Below, in pieces: positions 10,185 through 18,197 of a stretch of 43,203 nucleotides of DNA. Made by a program: the position numbers and the translations under genes. A model generated the notes under the pieces. That model had not been told where the DNA came from. It searched no databases and saw nothing but the letters and a program-made list of their open reading frames with translations. Each line of letters begins with the position of its first letter. Position 1 is the stretch's first letter. Location of the stretch: NCBI GenBank assembly GCA_003142795.1, contig PLNN01000054.1, positions 1 through 43,203 of the forward strand, in the 5' to 3' direction. The stretch comes from Candidatus Omnitrophota bacterium. GTDB taxonomy: Bacteria; Omnitrophota; Gorgyraeia; 2-01-FULL-45-10.

Positions 10185-10784
10185 TTAATCCCTCGAATGT
10201 TTTTTTATCGTAAAATAATTCATGGCGCCTATGAGCAGCCCTATCGTAAGAAGCGCGCCCGGCGCAAGCACCATGAATAACGGCGGATCGAAGCGGCTGG
10301 ATAAAGGTATCCCCAAAATGGTGCCGTTACCAAGCCCCTCGCGTATCGCTGATATCAGAACAAGCGCCCAGGTAAAACCGACTCCCATGCCAAGCGCATC
10401 CATTACCGACTTTAACGGCGGCTCTTTCGACGAGAATGCCTCGGCTCGCCCGAGGACGATGCAGTTTACCACTATCAGCGGAACGAACATCCCGAGAGAC
10501 CTCGACAAGAGCGGCGCATACGCTTTCATGATAAGATCCGCGATCGTAACGAATGTCGCAATGATAACTATATAGCACGGGATACGCACTTTTTCAGGCA
10601 CGATATTCCGGACAAGCGAAACAAAGATGTTCGATCCTACCAGAACGAATGTCGCCGCAACACCCATCCCGATACCGTTAAAAACGCTTGTAGATATCGC
10701 GAGCGTCGGACAAAGGCCGAGCACGATACGGAACGTCGGGTTCTCCCGCCATAAACCTTTTATGAATTCTCCGAGCAATTTCAT
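10185..10784 (-). CDS. rnfE: Rnf complex integral membrane subunit RnfE
   Basis: A 199-residue membrane subunit paralogous to RnfA. The N-terminus FIKGLWRENPTFRIVLGLCPTLAIST is diagnostic of RnfE/NqrD and holds the conserved Cys; the second Cys region reads IVVNCIVLGRAEAF. Six hydrophobic helices. It sits 7 bases after rnfG and directly before rnfA, matching the canonical rnfCDGEAB order. Confidence 0.95.
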   Translation of the reverse strand: MKLLGEFIKGLWRENPTFRIVLGLCPTLAISTSVFNGIGMGVAATFVLVGSNIFVSLVRNIVPEKVRIPCYIVIIATFVTIADLIMKAYAPLLSRSLGMFVPLIVVNCIVLGRAEAFSSKEPPLKSVMDALGMGVGFTWALVLISAIREGLGNGTILGIPLSSRFDPPLFMVLAPGALLTIGLLIGAMNYFTIKKHSRD

Positions 10785-10791
10785 ATTTTTT

Positions 10792-11334
10792 CTACTTCTT
10801 TATTTTGGCTAAGAATTCCGTTACCGTCTTATTTACAGCGTCTGTTACGCCTCTCGACGAGATCGTCGCTCCCGTGATCGAGTCTATATTCTTCCTTACC
10901 TCGACAGTTCGAGCGCTCTTCCCGACGAATTGCCTCAGGAACCACGCGTCTTTCTCCCCCGGCCGCACTTCATTTATCTTTGCGCCAAGCCCGGGCGTCT
11001 CCTGATGTTCGAGGATCCTCACGCCTTTTATCACGCCGTCAGGGTTTATACCTATCATCATGCGTATGTAGCCGCCGTAGCCTTCCCCCGTCGCCTTTAT
11101 GCAATACCCGACGACATTCTTTTCTTTTACGGCCTCAAAATATTCCATATTATCCGCGGCCTTTTTGTTGAATGAGTCCGCATCGGGCATTATCTGTTTT
11201 AATGCGGCCTCTTCTTCCGAGCGGCCCTGGGCATCTATCATGGGTTTTGTAACTTCATGCGTAACGGCCAGGACAAGGGTCGCGACAAGACAGATGATCC
11301 CGAGAACCAAACCGAACTTTAATAACTGGTTCAT
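10792..11334 (-). CDS. rnfG: Rnf complex FMN-binding subunit RnfG
   Basis: A 180-residue subunit with one N-terminal membrane helix (about residues 7-25) and a periplasmic FMN-binding domain. The covalent-flavin motif is ITGATISS, whose Thr is the expected phosphoester site. ATG 11334 was chosen because it overlaps the rnfD stop (ATGA) and follows GGAGGAAGG; the longer frame from 11355 would run into rnfD. The domain also has the conserved HQETPGLG. Confidence 0.93.
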   Translation of the reverse strand: MNQLLKFGLVLGIICLVATLVLAVTHEVTKPMIDAQGRSEEEAALKQIMPDADSFNKKAADNMEYFEAVKEKNVVGYCIKATGEGYGGYIRMMIGINPDGVIKGVRILEHQETPGLGAKINEVRPGEKDAWFLRQFVGKSARTVEVRKNIDSITGATISSRGVTDAVNKTVTEFLAKIKK

Positions 11335-12293
11335 GCCTTCCTCCACCCGAACCATTTCGGGAACGTATATTTATCTATCATGGGAACTGCGGCGTTCATC
11401 ATCAATATAGCGTAACAAACGCCTTCCGGGTATCCGGAAAATTTTCGTATTATGAACGTCAAGAGCCCGCATCCTATCCCAAAGACGATCTTGCCTCTCG
11501 CGCTCAAGGGGCTTGTGACATAATCCGTAGCCATGAAGAATGCGCCGAGTATAAGCCCTCCCGATAACACGAAAAACAGGGCGTCTCCTGTCAAGAGGCC
11601 GGAACGGCCATTGAATATCCAGCTTAAAGCCCCGATGGTCAATATATAGACGATCGGGATGTGCCAGGAAATATATTTTTTGATCAATAGATACGCTGCG
11701 CCGGCCAGAAGCGCGATCACGCAGACCTCGCCGATACATCCGCCTCTATTCCCCATAAAGAGGTCCCACTTCGAAATGTGGTGCAAAAGCCCGAAACCGC
11801 CCGATTTGTATAAGACAAGCGGCGTCGCGCTCGTGACTGCATCGACCTTCCACCGCGGGTTCTGCCATGTCGTCATATATACGGGCCATGATAACATCAG
11901 GAATGCCCTTCCGACAAGCGCGGGATTAAAAATATTATGGCCGAGCCCGCCGAATACCTGCTTGCCTATGGCTATCGCGAAGAACGAACCGGCTATCGGC
12001 AGCCAGGCAGGGACCTGCGGCGGAAGATTATACGCCAGGAGAAGCCCCGTGAGCACCGCACTGCCGTCCCAGACCGCCGTTACATCTTTTCTGCGCATTG
12101 CGAGCATCAGGGCTTCTGTTGCTAACGCCGAAACTACCGATAAAATTATTATTAACAATGCCCTTATGCCGAAAATAAAGACGCCCGCCGCGCCTGCCGG
12201 GACTAGCGATAATGTTACCGCCCACATGATCTTCCTGGTCGAGAGATCATCTTTTATGTGGGGCCCTATGGATACTATCAAAGATTCAGCCAT
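11331..12293 (-). CDS. rnfD: Rnf complex membrane subunit RnfD
   Basis: A 320-residue polytopic subunit of the NqrB/RnfD family, expected to hold a covalent FMN. The likely attachment threonine lies in DAVTSATPL, a close variant of the family's SGAT-type motif. NIFNPALVGRAFL and the C-terminal GVCYAILMMNAAVP are also family blocks. It is spaced 8 bases from rnfC and overlaps rnfG. Eight or more hydrophobic segments are evident. Confidence 0.94.
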   Translation of the reverse strand: MAESLIVSIGPHIKDDLSTRKIMWAVTLSLVPAGAAGVFIFGIRALLIIILSVVSALATEALMLAMRRKDVTAVWDGSAVLTGLLLAYNLPPQVPAWLPIAGSFFAIAIGKQVFGGLGHNIFNPALVGRAFLMLSWPVYMTTWQNPRWKVDAVTSATPLVLYKSGGFGLLHHISKWDLFMGNRGGCIGEVCVIALLAGAAYLLIKKYISWHIPIVYILTIGALSWIFNGRSGLLTGDALFFVLSGGLILGAFFMATDYVTSPLSARGKIVFGIGCGLLTFIIRKFSGYPEGVCYAILMMNAAVPMIDKYTFPKWFGWRKA

Positions 12294-12301
12294 CTTCTCC
12301 T

Positions 12302-13627
12302 CTATACCGGGACTACGACTTTTGATTTACCGTACTTCATATAATCCAGGAGCGGTATCTTGGCCGGACAGATATAAGCGCATGCGCCGCATTCAAAACA
12401 ATCCGCAATGCCCAGATCGCCGGAGGCCGTGAAATTTTCCAGTTTTACCTGGTACATCAATGTCGTGGGGACCAACCCCATAGGACAAACCTCGATGCAT
12501 CTCCCGCACCTGATGCAGACGCTCTCAACCGATTCGACTATGTTGTCTCTCGATAAAAAGACGACCCCGCCAACCCCTTTTGTTATGGGTATATCCATGG
12601 CGTATTGAGCCACGCCCATCATCGGCCCGCCTATTATGACCTTTTTCGGCTCTTTGACGAAACCTCCGAAGACGCTGGCAAGCGCCTCGAGCCTCGTGCC
12701 TATCCTTACCCATAAATTCATCGGCTCGCGCACGCAGGGCCCGGTTATTGTAACGACCCTTTCGATGAGCGGCTTGCCGAGATAGACCGCTTCATAAATA
12801 GCGTATGCCGTACCGACGTTAAAAACTACGCATCCGACATCTGCCGGGAGGCCGCCTGACGGCACAACGCGGTTCGTAACGGCCTTTATAACCTGCTTTT
12901 CCGCTCCCTGCGGATATTTCGTCCCTAACGAAATTACTTCTACAGGCGTTTTATACCCTTTGTCTTTCGCGGTCTGCAGGGCGCGTTCCATGGCATAGAT
13001 GGCCGACAATTTATTGTCTTCGATGGCAATATAAGCGTGTTTCGCATCCAGGATCCTGACCATTATTTCAACGGCCTTCAGGAGCTCTTTCGATTTTTCT
13101 ATCATAATGCGGTGGTCGCATGTCAAATACGGCTCACATTCTGAGCCGTTCAGTATCACGGTATCTACAGGCTTTGTCTTGGGAGGAGAAAGTTTGACAT
13201 GCGCAGGGAACATCGCGCCGCCTAATCCGACTATGCCGGCATCTCTTATCATATCGAGGAACGTTTCTTTGGAAAGGCTGTCTATATCTGAGGGGGCCTT
13301 TAAATTAAGGTCCTGGTCTTCATCGCCCTGGGCTTCAATTGTCACGGATAGGACGCGGGAATGCGCCGGCGTATGCGAATGCTCGATCTTCGTTACTTTG
13401 CCGCTTATCGTGGCATGAATGGCGCTCGACATCCGGCCGGAGGGCTTTGCGATCACCTGCCCTACAGAAACGGTATCATCTTCTTTTACTACCGGCTCAG
13501 CGGGAAAACCCACATTTTGTAAAAGAGGCAGGACTACTTTTTTGGGGATGTACGGCCGCTTTATGGGCCTGTCCAGCGTAAGGATCTTGGATGCGGATGG
13601 GTGAACTCCGCCGTAGAATTTATACAT
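12302..13627 (-). CDS. rnfC: Rnf complex NADH-binding subunit RnfC
   Basis: First gene of the Rnf operon: a 441-residue peripheral subunit that exchanges electrons with NAD. The start GGVHPSASK matches the family. The flavin/NADH region is related to complex I 51-kDa subunits (GLGGAMFPAHVK and NGSECEPYLTCDHR). Two 4Fe-4S motifs near the C-terminus read CIRCGRCIEVCP and CFECGACAYICP. The length is that of short RnfC proteins lacking the extended proteobacterial tail. AGGAAG precedes the ATG and a strong promoter lies upstream. Confidence 0.95.
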   Translation of the reverse strand: MYKFYGGVHPSASKILTLDRPIKRPYIPKKVVLPLLQNVGFPAEPVVKEDDTVSVGQVIAKPSGRMSSAIHATISGKVTKIEHSHTPAHSRVLSVTIEAQGDEDQDLNLKAPSDIDSLSKETFLDMIRDAGIVGLGGAMFPAHVKLSPPKTKPVDTVILNGSECEPYLTCDHRIMIEKSKELLKAVEIMVRILDAKHAYIAIEDNKLSAIYAMERALQTAKDKGYKTPVEVISLGTKYPQGAEKQVIKAVTNRVVPSGGLPADVGCVVFNVGTAYAIYEAVYLGKPLIERVVTITGPCVREPMNLWVRIGTRLEALASVFGGFVKEPKKVIIGGPMMGVAQYAMDIPITKGVGGVVFLSRDNIVESVESVCIRCGRCIEVCPMGLVPTTLMYQVKLENFTASGDLGIADCFECGACAYICPAKIPLLDYMKYGKSKVVVPV

Positions 13628-13660
13628 TATGGCTTCCTGTTGAGATCGTTATTAATTAGT

Positions 13661-13688
13661 ATTATATCCAATAAGCGGCAAAAGTCAA
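13661..13688 (-). promoter_or_regulatory. Promoter of the rnfCDGEAB-trxA operon
   Basis: TTGACT (13683-13688), a 16-base spacer and perfect TATAAT (13661-13666) on the minus strand, with a predicted leader of about 27 bases. It is back to back with the plus-strand promoter at 13732-13760. Confidence 0.7.
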
Positions 13689-13731
13689 CCGCATAAGGCA
13701 GCGGGGTGGAATAGGCCCAATGTTAAAGTGA

Positions 13732-13760
13732 TTGACAACGCCGGCCGTATGTTGTATCTT
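13732..13760 (+). promoter_or_regulatory. Promoter of the Cys-rich microprotein
   Basis: TTGACA (13732-13737), a 17-base spacer and TATCTT (13755-13760). The predicted start falls right at the AAGGAG site (13768-13773), giving a leader of only about 15 bases. Confidence 0.65.
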
Positions 13761-13781
13761 AGGATTTAAGGAGAATTTGTT

Positions 13782-13952
13782 ATGAGCCAGCATAAAATAA
13801 ACTGCTGTGAAACATGCCAGGTATATTGGACCTGCGAGACGAAGTGGTACAGGGGGGAAAAAGGCGAAGAAAATATCTGCTGCCCCGTATGTAACTACTA
13901 CAAGATCTGTCTCGATAAATCGCAAAAAGAGCAAACCTCGAAGTCTAAATAA
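13782..13952 (+). CDS. 56-residue twin CCxxC-x5-C microprotein
   Basis: A small ORF with its own promoter and an AAGGAG ribosome site 8 bases before the ATG. The peptide has eight cysteines in two matched sets: Cys8-Cys9-x2-Cys12-x5-Cys18, and Cys33-Cys34-x2-Cys37-x5-Cys43. Each set is followed by charged residues, and the C-terminus is lysine-rich. This looks like a small zinc-ribbon or other metal-binding fold, or an internal duplication of one. No signal peptide. It ends 2 bases from the convergent MFS gene. I do not recognise the family; the function is unknown. Confidence 0.72.
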   Translation: MSQHKINCCETCQVYWTCETKWYRGEKGEENICCPVCNYYKICLDKSQKEQTSKSK

Positions 13953-13954
13953 GC

Positions 13955-15205
13955 CTAACGTTTTTTTGCGAGCATCCCCGCCGATCCGGATATGGTAAAT
14001 GCCATACCGACCACGATCAATATCCAGAAGCGGTTTACATATTTAGCCGAATACGCCGCGATGAACATGAAAATAAGAAATCCCAGATGTATTACAGCCT
14101 CAAGCGAACTGAATATCCTTCCCCTCACTTCTTCAGGTATAGTTTCGTGAGCCAGCGTGTTGGTGCACGCCATTATAGGGCTTATTGACATACCCAAGAG
14201 TCCGACCAGGAAACCCGCTAAAAATATATTAGGATAACGACTGACAAATATCGCAAATAGCATAAGAAAAACACCGCCGGCCATGAAACTTATGTGTATC
14301 GCCGTCCTCTTCTGGAACTTTTGGCCTAATTTACCATACAGGACTGTGCCCAAAAGAAGCCCGCCGGCCAGGAACATCCCCAGGAACCCTATGTGACGGG
14401 TAGACGTTCCAAAAACGTGCTGGATGAAAACTATGATGACACACGATACGGCTCCTATGCCCGCCATAAGCAAAAAGAAGACGTAGACGATGAAGCGCAT
14501 GTCGCTGTACGCAATAAGATGCTTCAATCCTTCTTTTATCTCGCTAAATATCGACTTCCTCAGGCTATCTCCTATTGCTTCACCCGTCAGACGCAGTTCC
14601 TCGCCGACGTCTTTTACATGGGCGCGATGGGCCATCATCGCTATGAAGAGCGCGGATATGAAAAACGTAACGCTGTCGATATAGAATCCCCCTATCGCGC
14701 CGATATAAGCTATGTTGACGATGATGCCCGCGACCACAAGCCCAACGACGTTCCCTATCATATGCGTCGTGTCCTGCAGCGTATTCGCCACGAGAAGTTT
14801 CTCCTTCGATACTATCTCCGGTATTATCGCCATCTTAGACGGGATGAAGAATCTCGAGATAGAGAATGTCACGAATATCGTCAGGTAGACGAGCAATATC
14901 TGGTTGAGCCTTATGAAAAGCGGGATAGAGAGGACCAGGACGCCACGCAATATGTCGGATATCAGCATTATGTTCTTACGGTTGAGCCTGTCGACCCACG
15001 CGCCGGCTATCGGGCCTATGATAAAGACGGGGATTATGGTGAACGAAATAAGCTTCGCGAGAGCCACTTCTGACCCTGGGTTGCGCTGATAGACGAGCGC
15101 GACAAGCGCCATCTGGTTCAAGCGGTCGCCGAAGTTCGAGATGACCTGGCCCAGCCATAGAAAAAAGAAATTTTTGTTCCTGAGGACGTCTCTAAATCTG
15201 GTCAT
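13955..15205 (-). CDS. Major facilitator superfamily transporter
   Basis: A 416-residue inner-membrane protein with about 12 hydrophobic helices. The N-terminus NFFFLWLGQVISNFGDRLNQMALVALVY is typical of the MFS_3 (enterobactin-exporter-like) group. The cytoplasmic loop after helix 2 reads GAWVDRLNRKN, the usual GxxxDRxxRR-type MFS motif. The C-terminal half contains EEVRGRIFSSLEAV, another loop conserved in this group. The substrate cannot be told; efflux is likely. It lies 22 bases after the PilT-like gene, probably in the same operon. Confidence 0.85.
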   Translation of the reverse strand: MTRFRDVLRNKNFFFLWLGQVISNFGDRLNQMALVALVYQRNPGSEVALAKLISFTIIPVFIIGPIAGAWVDRLNRKNIMLISDILRGVLVLSIPLFIRLNQILLVYLTIFVTFSISRFFIPSKMAIIPEIVSKEKLLVANTLQDTTHMIGNVVGLVVAGIIVNIAYIGAIGGFYIDSVTFFISALFIAMMAHRAHVKDVGEELRLTGEAIGDSLRKSIFSEIKEGLKHLIAYSDMRFIVYVFFLLMAGIGAVSCVIIVFIQHVFGTSTRHIGFLGMFLAGGLLLGTVLYGKLGQKFQKRTAIHISFMAGGVFLMLFAIFVSRYPNIFLAGFLVGLLGMSISPIMACTNTLAHETIPEEVRGRIFSSLEAVIHLGFLIFMFIAAYSAKYVNRFWILIVVGMAFTISGSAGMLAKKR

Positions 15206-15227
15206 GGTCGGATGTTTTTCGAGATCC

Positions 15228-16307
15228 TTAAATAATTTTTTCTCTTCTCAGCATCAGATTAAAATCATTCTTTTCGTCGGAATTATCGATCGCGCATTCC
15301 GGGGATATTTTCCCATCCTTGACAAGTTCCAGGAGACGCTGGTTGAAGCTGTTCATGCCGAAAATATTACTGGACTTGATACACTGCGAGATCTCCAGCA
15401 TCTTGGCCTTGCTAAGAAAGCCTGATATGCTGGGGCTTAATGTCATCACTTCATACGCGGGTATGAGCCCCTCTATATCTATCCTAGGAAGAAGACGCAG
15501 GGACACCACCCCTTTGAGCAGGAACGCCAATTGATTGAACATAAAACCATGCTGTTCCGGCGGAAAGAAATTTATGAGCCTCTCCACCGTTGTGGCGGCG
15601 TTTACGCTGTGGACCGTGGAAAAGACCAACGCGCCGGTCTCGGCAGCGGTTAAAGCCGCGTGGCATGTCTCCTTATCCCGGATATTCCCGATATAAATAA
15701 CATCGGGCGAGTGATAAGCGGCCTGCCTCAGGGCGCCCTCATAAGAGAGAACGTCTTTACCAAGCTCCCTCTGGTTGATCATCGCTTTCTTGTCTTCAAA
15801 TATAAATTCTATGGGGTCTTCCACGGTAAGTATGTGTTTCCCGAAATTTTTGTTTATATGTTCTATCATCGAAGCGATTGCCGTGGATTTACCGCTTCCA
15901 GTGATCCCGGTAAGCAGTATAAGCCCCCGCTTCTCGCGGCATAAACTTTCCAGCACAGAGACGGGAAGGTTCAGCTCCTCAAAACCAAGTATGTTCAGGT
16001 CTATCTTCCTTATCGCTATTATGAAATGGTTCTTCTGATAAAATACGGATATGCGGAAACGCCAGCGCGGGTCGATCCCTTCGCAGAACTTGGTAAATTC
16101 GCAGCTTCTCTCCCTCGCAAGCACCTCTTTTTCAAAATTATCCAGTAGATCTTTAACAAAGCCGTCCACTTCTTCCACCGTCAGTGTCTGGTCGCCTATA
16201 GGACGCACTTCCGTGAGTATCCTGGCATAAATACTTCCGCCCGGCCTGACGAACAGGTCGGACGCATTCGCATCTATCATGATCTGGAATATCTCTTTTA
16301 GCTTCAT
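15228..16307 (-). CDS. PilT/PilU-like type IV pilus ATPase
   Basis: A 359-residue AAA-like secretion ATPase of the GspE/PilT family. Walker A is GITGSGKST (Gly134-Thr142), followed by the Asp box VEDPIEFIFEDKK, a Walker B-like segment (SPDVIYIGNIRDKET, with Asn where PilT has a glutamate/arginine-type residue) and the His box FSTVHSVNAATTVERLINFF. The N-terminal PAS-like domain begins with ASDLFVRPGGS. It would power pilus retraction, but no other pilus gene is in the window. The Walker B region deviates from the usual GEMRD (here GNIRD), so ATPase competence is uncertain. SD GAGAGGTG precedes the ATG. Confidence 0.86.
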   Translation of the reverse strand: MKLKEIFQIMIDANASDLFVRPGGSIYARILTEVRPIGDQTLTVEEVDGFVKDLLDNFEKEVLARERSCEFTKFCEGIDPRWRFRISVFYQKNHFIIAIRKIDLNILGFEELNLPVSVLESLCREKRGLILLTGITGSGKSTAIASMIEHINKNFGKHILTVEDPIEFIFEDKKAMINQRELGKDVLSYEGALRQAAYHSPDVIYIGNIRDKETCHAALTAAETGALVFSTVHSVNAATTVERLINFFPPEQHGFMFNQLAFLLKGVVSLRLLPRIDIEGLIPAYEVMTLSPSISGFLSKAKMLEISQCIKSSNIFGMNSFNQRLLELVKDGKISPECAIDNSDEKNDFNLMLRREKII

Positions 16308-16329
16308 TCTAACACCTCTCTTTTTAATG

Positions 16330-17112
16330 CTACCAGTTCGCCGCTGTCTGTGTGAACGGTTCCGGCGATATCGATATACTTCCTGTAAAAGGAAAATCCA
16401 TCGCGAGTATCGTGAATAGTATCAGCGATATGAGTACTGCTAACAATAATGCCATTATCATTTGCGCCGTCAGGTTCTCAGACCCGAAGAAGAAAGTGAA
16501 CGTTATCGTGACTATCCCGCCCACGATCAGCACGAACCATAATAACGAATTGACGCCCGTTCTTGAGTCCATGAGCCTCATCCTGCGCAGCTCACCCAAT
16601 TCGTTCATCTTCCGCACCGACTCGGCGTAGAACGTCTTTTCCGCCTCGGTCTTCGGCTCGTAACCGCTGTAAGAGCTCCACATCTTTTTCAGGACATCCC
16701 GCACCAACGGGCTCGATTCGCCTCTTTCCATGCTGCGCCACTCATCATTAACCACCGCTTGCGCGTATTCCTCGACAAGGGCCCGTATCCCATTCCTGAA
16801 ATCGGAAGGAAATGCTTCGGCGTCCCTGTACATGTCGACCAGGCAATTCGCCTCACCCTGGACATCAGAATTCGATCTGTCAAAATTCTGCCATACTATG
16901 ACCACCACAAAAGCCAATAGCACGGCATAGACTACGCCGAGAGTCGCAAAGATAGGGCCGGCTATATCATTGTGGAGCTTTAATTTGTAATGTGGGACGA
17001 ACATCCGGACGATGAGCAGTCCCGCGACGGATAGGATTACCGCGCTGCCGACTATCAGGGCGCCCAGGACGACTGTCGGTATTTTAAACAATAGCCATTG
17101 ATTGAACGACAT
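16330..17112 (-). CDS. DUF4239 (bestrophin-like) membrane protein
   Basis: A 260-residue protein with two hydrophobic helices near the N-terminus (about residues 12-36 and 51-74), a soluble helical middle and two helices near the C-terminus (about 189-211 and 217-238). The motif HNDIAGPIFATLGVVYAVLLAFVVVIVW is the hallmark of DUF4239, a family of unknown function. The ATG follows dedA by one base, so they are co-transcribed. No enzymatic motif is visible. Confidence 0.78.
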   Translation of the reverse strand: MSFNQWLLFKIPTVVLGALIVGSAVILSVAGLLIVRMFVPHYKLKLHNDIAGPIFATLGVVYAVLLAFVVVIVWQNFDRSNSDVQGEANCLVDMYRDAEAFPSDFRNGIRALVEEYAQAVVNDEWRSMERGESSPLVRDVLKKMWSSYSGYEPKTEAEKTFYAESVRKMNELGELRRMRLMDSRTGVNSLLWFVLIVGGIVTITFTFFFGSENLTAQMIMALLLAVLISLILFTILAMDFPFTGSISISPEPFTQTAANW

Positions 17113-17113
17113 T

Positions 17114-17740
17114 TTATGCCCTCCCCTTCTTTTTGCTGAGACGGCGCGCCATAAGCGTTATGAGAGCGGTGAATAATAGCGCCAACAATAAATATTCAAA
17201 ATATGTGAACGCCGTGAACAGGTCATCCAGCCTGCTACCGAGAAAATAAGCCAGGCTTATCCATGATGCTGACCATAACGCGGCGCCGATGATATTATAC
17301 ACTAAAAATCTCTTCCAGTTCATCTCGCTGATGCCGGCGACAACGCCGCTAAGCTGCCGCAATCCCACTACAAATTTTGAGGCGATGATCACCCACCCGC
17401 CGTAATGATTAAAAAAATATTCGAGTTTCTGCAGTTTAGCTTCATCGATAAACAAAAATCTCTTATACTTAAGGCATAAGCGCCTGCCGCCGAAAAAACC
17501 TATGACATAACATATGCAGCTGCCCATCGCCGCGCCGATAAAGGTTGAGAATATTACAAACCAGACGAAGAATTTACCTTTTGCGGCCAGGATCCCTCCC
17601 GCGATCAGAAGGCTCTCCCCCGGCGTAGGAAGCCCCGCGTTCTCTGCAAGCATGCCGAAAAAGAATATCCAATAACCATATTGCTTCAGATATGGCGCGA
17701 GCGATGTCACATAGAGATAGAGCGCGTGAAAATGAGCCAT
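17114..17740 (-). CDS. DedA-family membrane protein (VTT domain)
   Basis: A 208-residue polytopic protein of the DedA/SNARE-associated family, whose characterised members transport polyprenyl or other lipid carriers across the membrane. Marks are GLPTPGESLLIAGG near the N-terminus and the re-entrant segment FVVGLRQLSGVVAGISEMNWKRF, where the Arg is usually essential. The ATG has no Shine-Dalgarno; an extended -10 box ends only 7 bases upstream, so the mRNA is probably leaderless. It heads an apparent operon with the DUF4239, PilT-like and MFS genes. Confidence 0.85.
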   Translation of the reverse strand: MAHFHALYLYVTSLAPYLKQYGYWIFFFGMLAENAGLPTPGESLLIAGGILAAKGKFFVWFVIFSTFIGAAMGSCICYVIGFFGGRRLCLKYKRFLFIDEAKLQKLEYFFNHYGGWVIIASKFVVGLRQLSGVVAGISEMNWKRFLVYNIIGAALWSASWISLAYFLGSRLDDLFTAFTYFEYLLLALLFTALITLMARRLSKKKGRA

Positions 17741-17747
17741 GGGAAAT

Positions 17748-17756
17748 AGTATATCA
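17748..17756 (-). promoter_or_regulatory. Extended -10 promoter of dedA, leaderless
   Basis: TGATATACT on the minus strand, with the last base of the -10 hexamer 7 bases before the ATG. That puts the transcription start at or next to the initiation codon. No convincing -35 is needed with an extended -10. Confidence 0.6.
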
Positions 17757-17804
17757 CAGATCTCGTCAAATAAAAATAGCCCCAGGAGGATAAACGCGCA
17801 TAAA

Positions 17805-17832
17805 ACAACCCCGTCTGTAGGGACGGGGTTGT
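17805..17832 (-). terminator. Rho-independent terminator
   Basis: A perfect 11-bp stem (17805-17815 with 17822-17832) and 6-base loop. On the minus strand it is followed by TTTTATG, a short U-tract. It lies just after the 24-residue ORF and DUF2934 gene and would end their transcript before dedA. Confidence 0.65.
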
Positions 17833-17851
17833 CTAAATTTACTAAAAATAT

Positions 17852-17926
17852 CTATTGTTTTACTTCGCTCTTCCCTTCTTTCATCTCATGCTTCATCTTC
17901 ATCATATTGTTCTTTTTTTCAGCCAT
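17852..17926 (-). CDS. Possible 24-residue Lys/Met-rich peptide
   Basis: A short ORF between the DUF2934 gene and a terminator. It begins MAEKKNNMMKMKHEMKEG and ends in TAG. A purine-rich GCAGAAG precedes the ATG. The reading frame continues open for eight codons upstream of the ATG before a TAA, which could mean a truncated longer gene. Highly charged and helix-prone. Weak evidence; the location in front of a good terminator is the main support. Confidence 0.3.
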   Translation of the reverse strand: MAEKKNNMMKMKHEMKEGKSEVKQ

Positions 17927-17976
17927 CTTCTGCAATTCCTGCGCTAAAACTTAATTCGGGATATTTTCTATTTTCG

Positions 17977-18126
17977 TTATTTTTTGCTGCTGGCTTTGAC
18001 GGCCTTTTCAGCCTTCAGCCAATAGTGCATGTCACAGCCTTTTTTACGTCCGTCTTTTTCCCATAATTCATACGCTTTTTTCCTTACGCAGTCCGAAAAA
18101 TTTTTCCCCGTGCATTCGTTACCCAT
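17977..18126 (-). CDS. DUF2934-like small protein
   Basis: A 49-residue protein. The core VRKKAYELWEKDGRKKGCDMHYWLKAEK matches the DUF2934 pattern of an Arg-x-x-A-Y-x-L-W-E-x-x-G segment followed by D-x-x-W-L-x-A-E. Two further cysteines lie near the N-terminus. ATG 18126 was chosen because a near-perfect AAGGAGGTG sits 4 bases upstream; longer starts lack this. It has its own promoter. DUF2934 has no established function. Confidence 0.75.
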   Translation of the reverse strand: MGNECTGKNFSDCVRKKAYELWEKDGRKKGCDMHYWLKAEKAVKASSKK

Positions 18127-18155
18127 GCTACACCTCCTTTTTTGCTGCGGATTTA

Positions 18156-18184
18156 AGTATACCACCTAATCCGGCAATAGGCAA
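18156..18184 (-). promoter_or_regulatory. Promoter of the DUF2934 gene
   Basis: TTGCCT (18179-18184), a 17-base spacer and TATACT (18156-18161) on the minus strand. It sits in the 71-base gap after der. Confidence 0.55.
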
Positions 18185-18197
18185 GATTGGGGGCCTA

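Noticed and set aside
11659-12432. 257-codon open frame opposite rnfD and rnfC
   Set aside because: Antisense shadow of well-identified Rnf genes.
13662-13934. 90-codon minus-strand frame overlapping the Cys-rich microprotein
   Set aside because: It covers both divergent promoters and the opposite strand has an SD-led gene with patterned cysteines.
14393-15073. 226-codon open frame opposite the MFS transporter
   Set aside because: Arg/Tyr-rich shadow composition and a clear MFS gene on the other strand.
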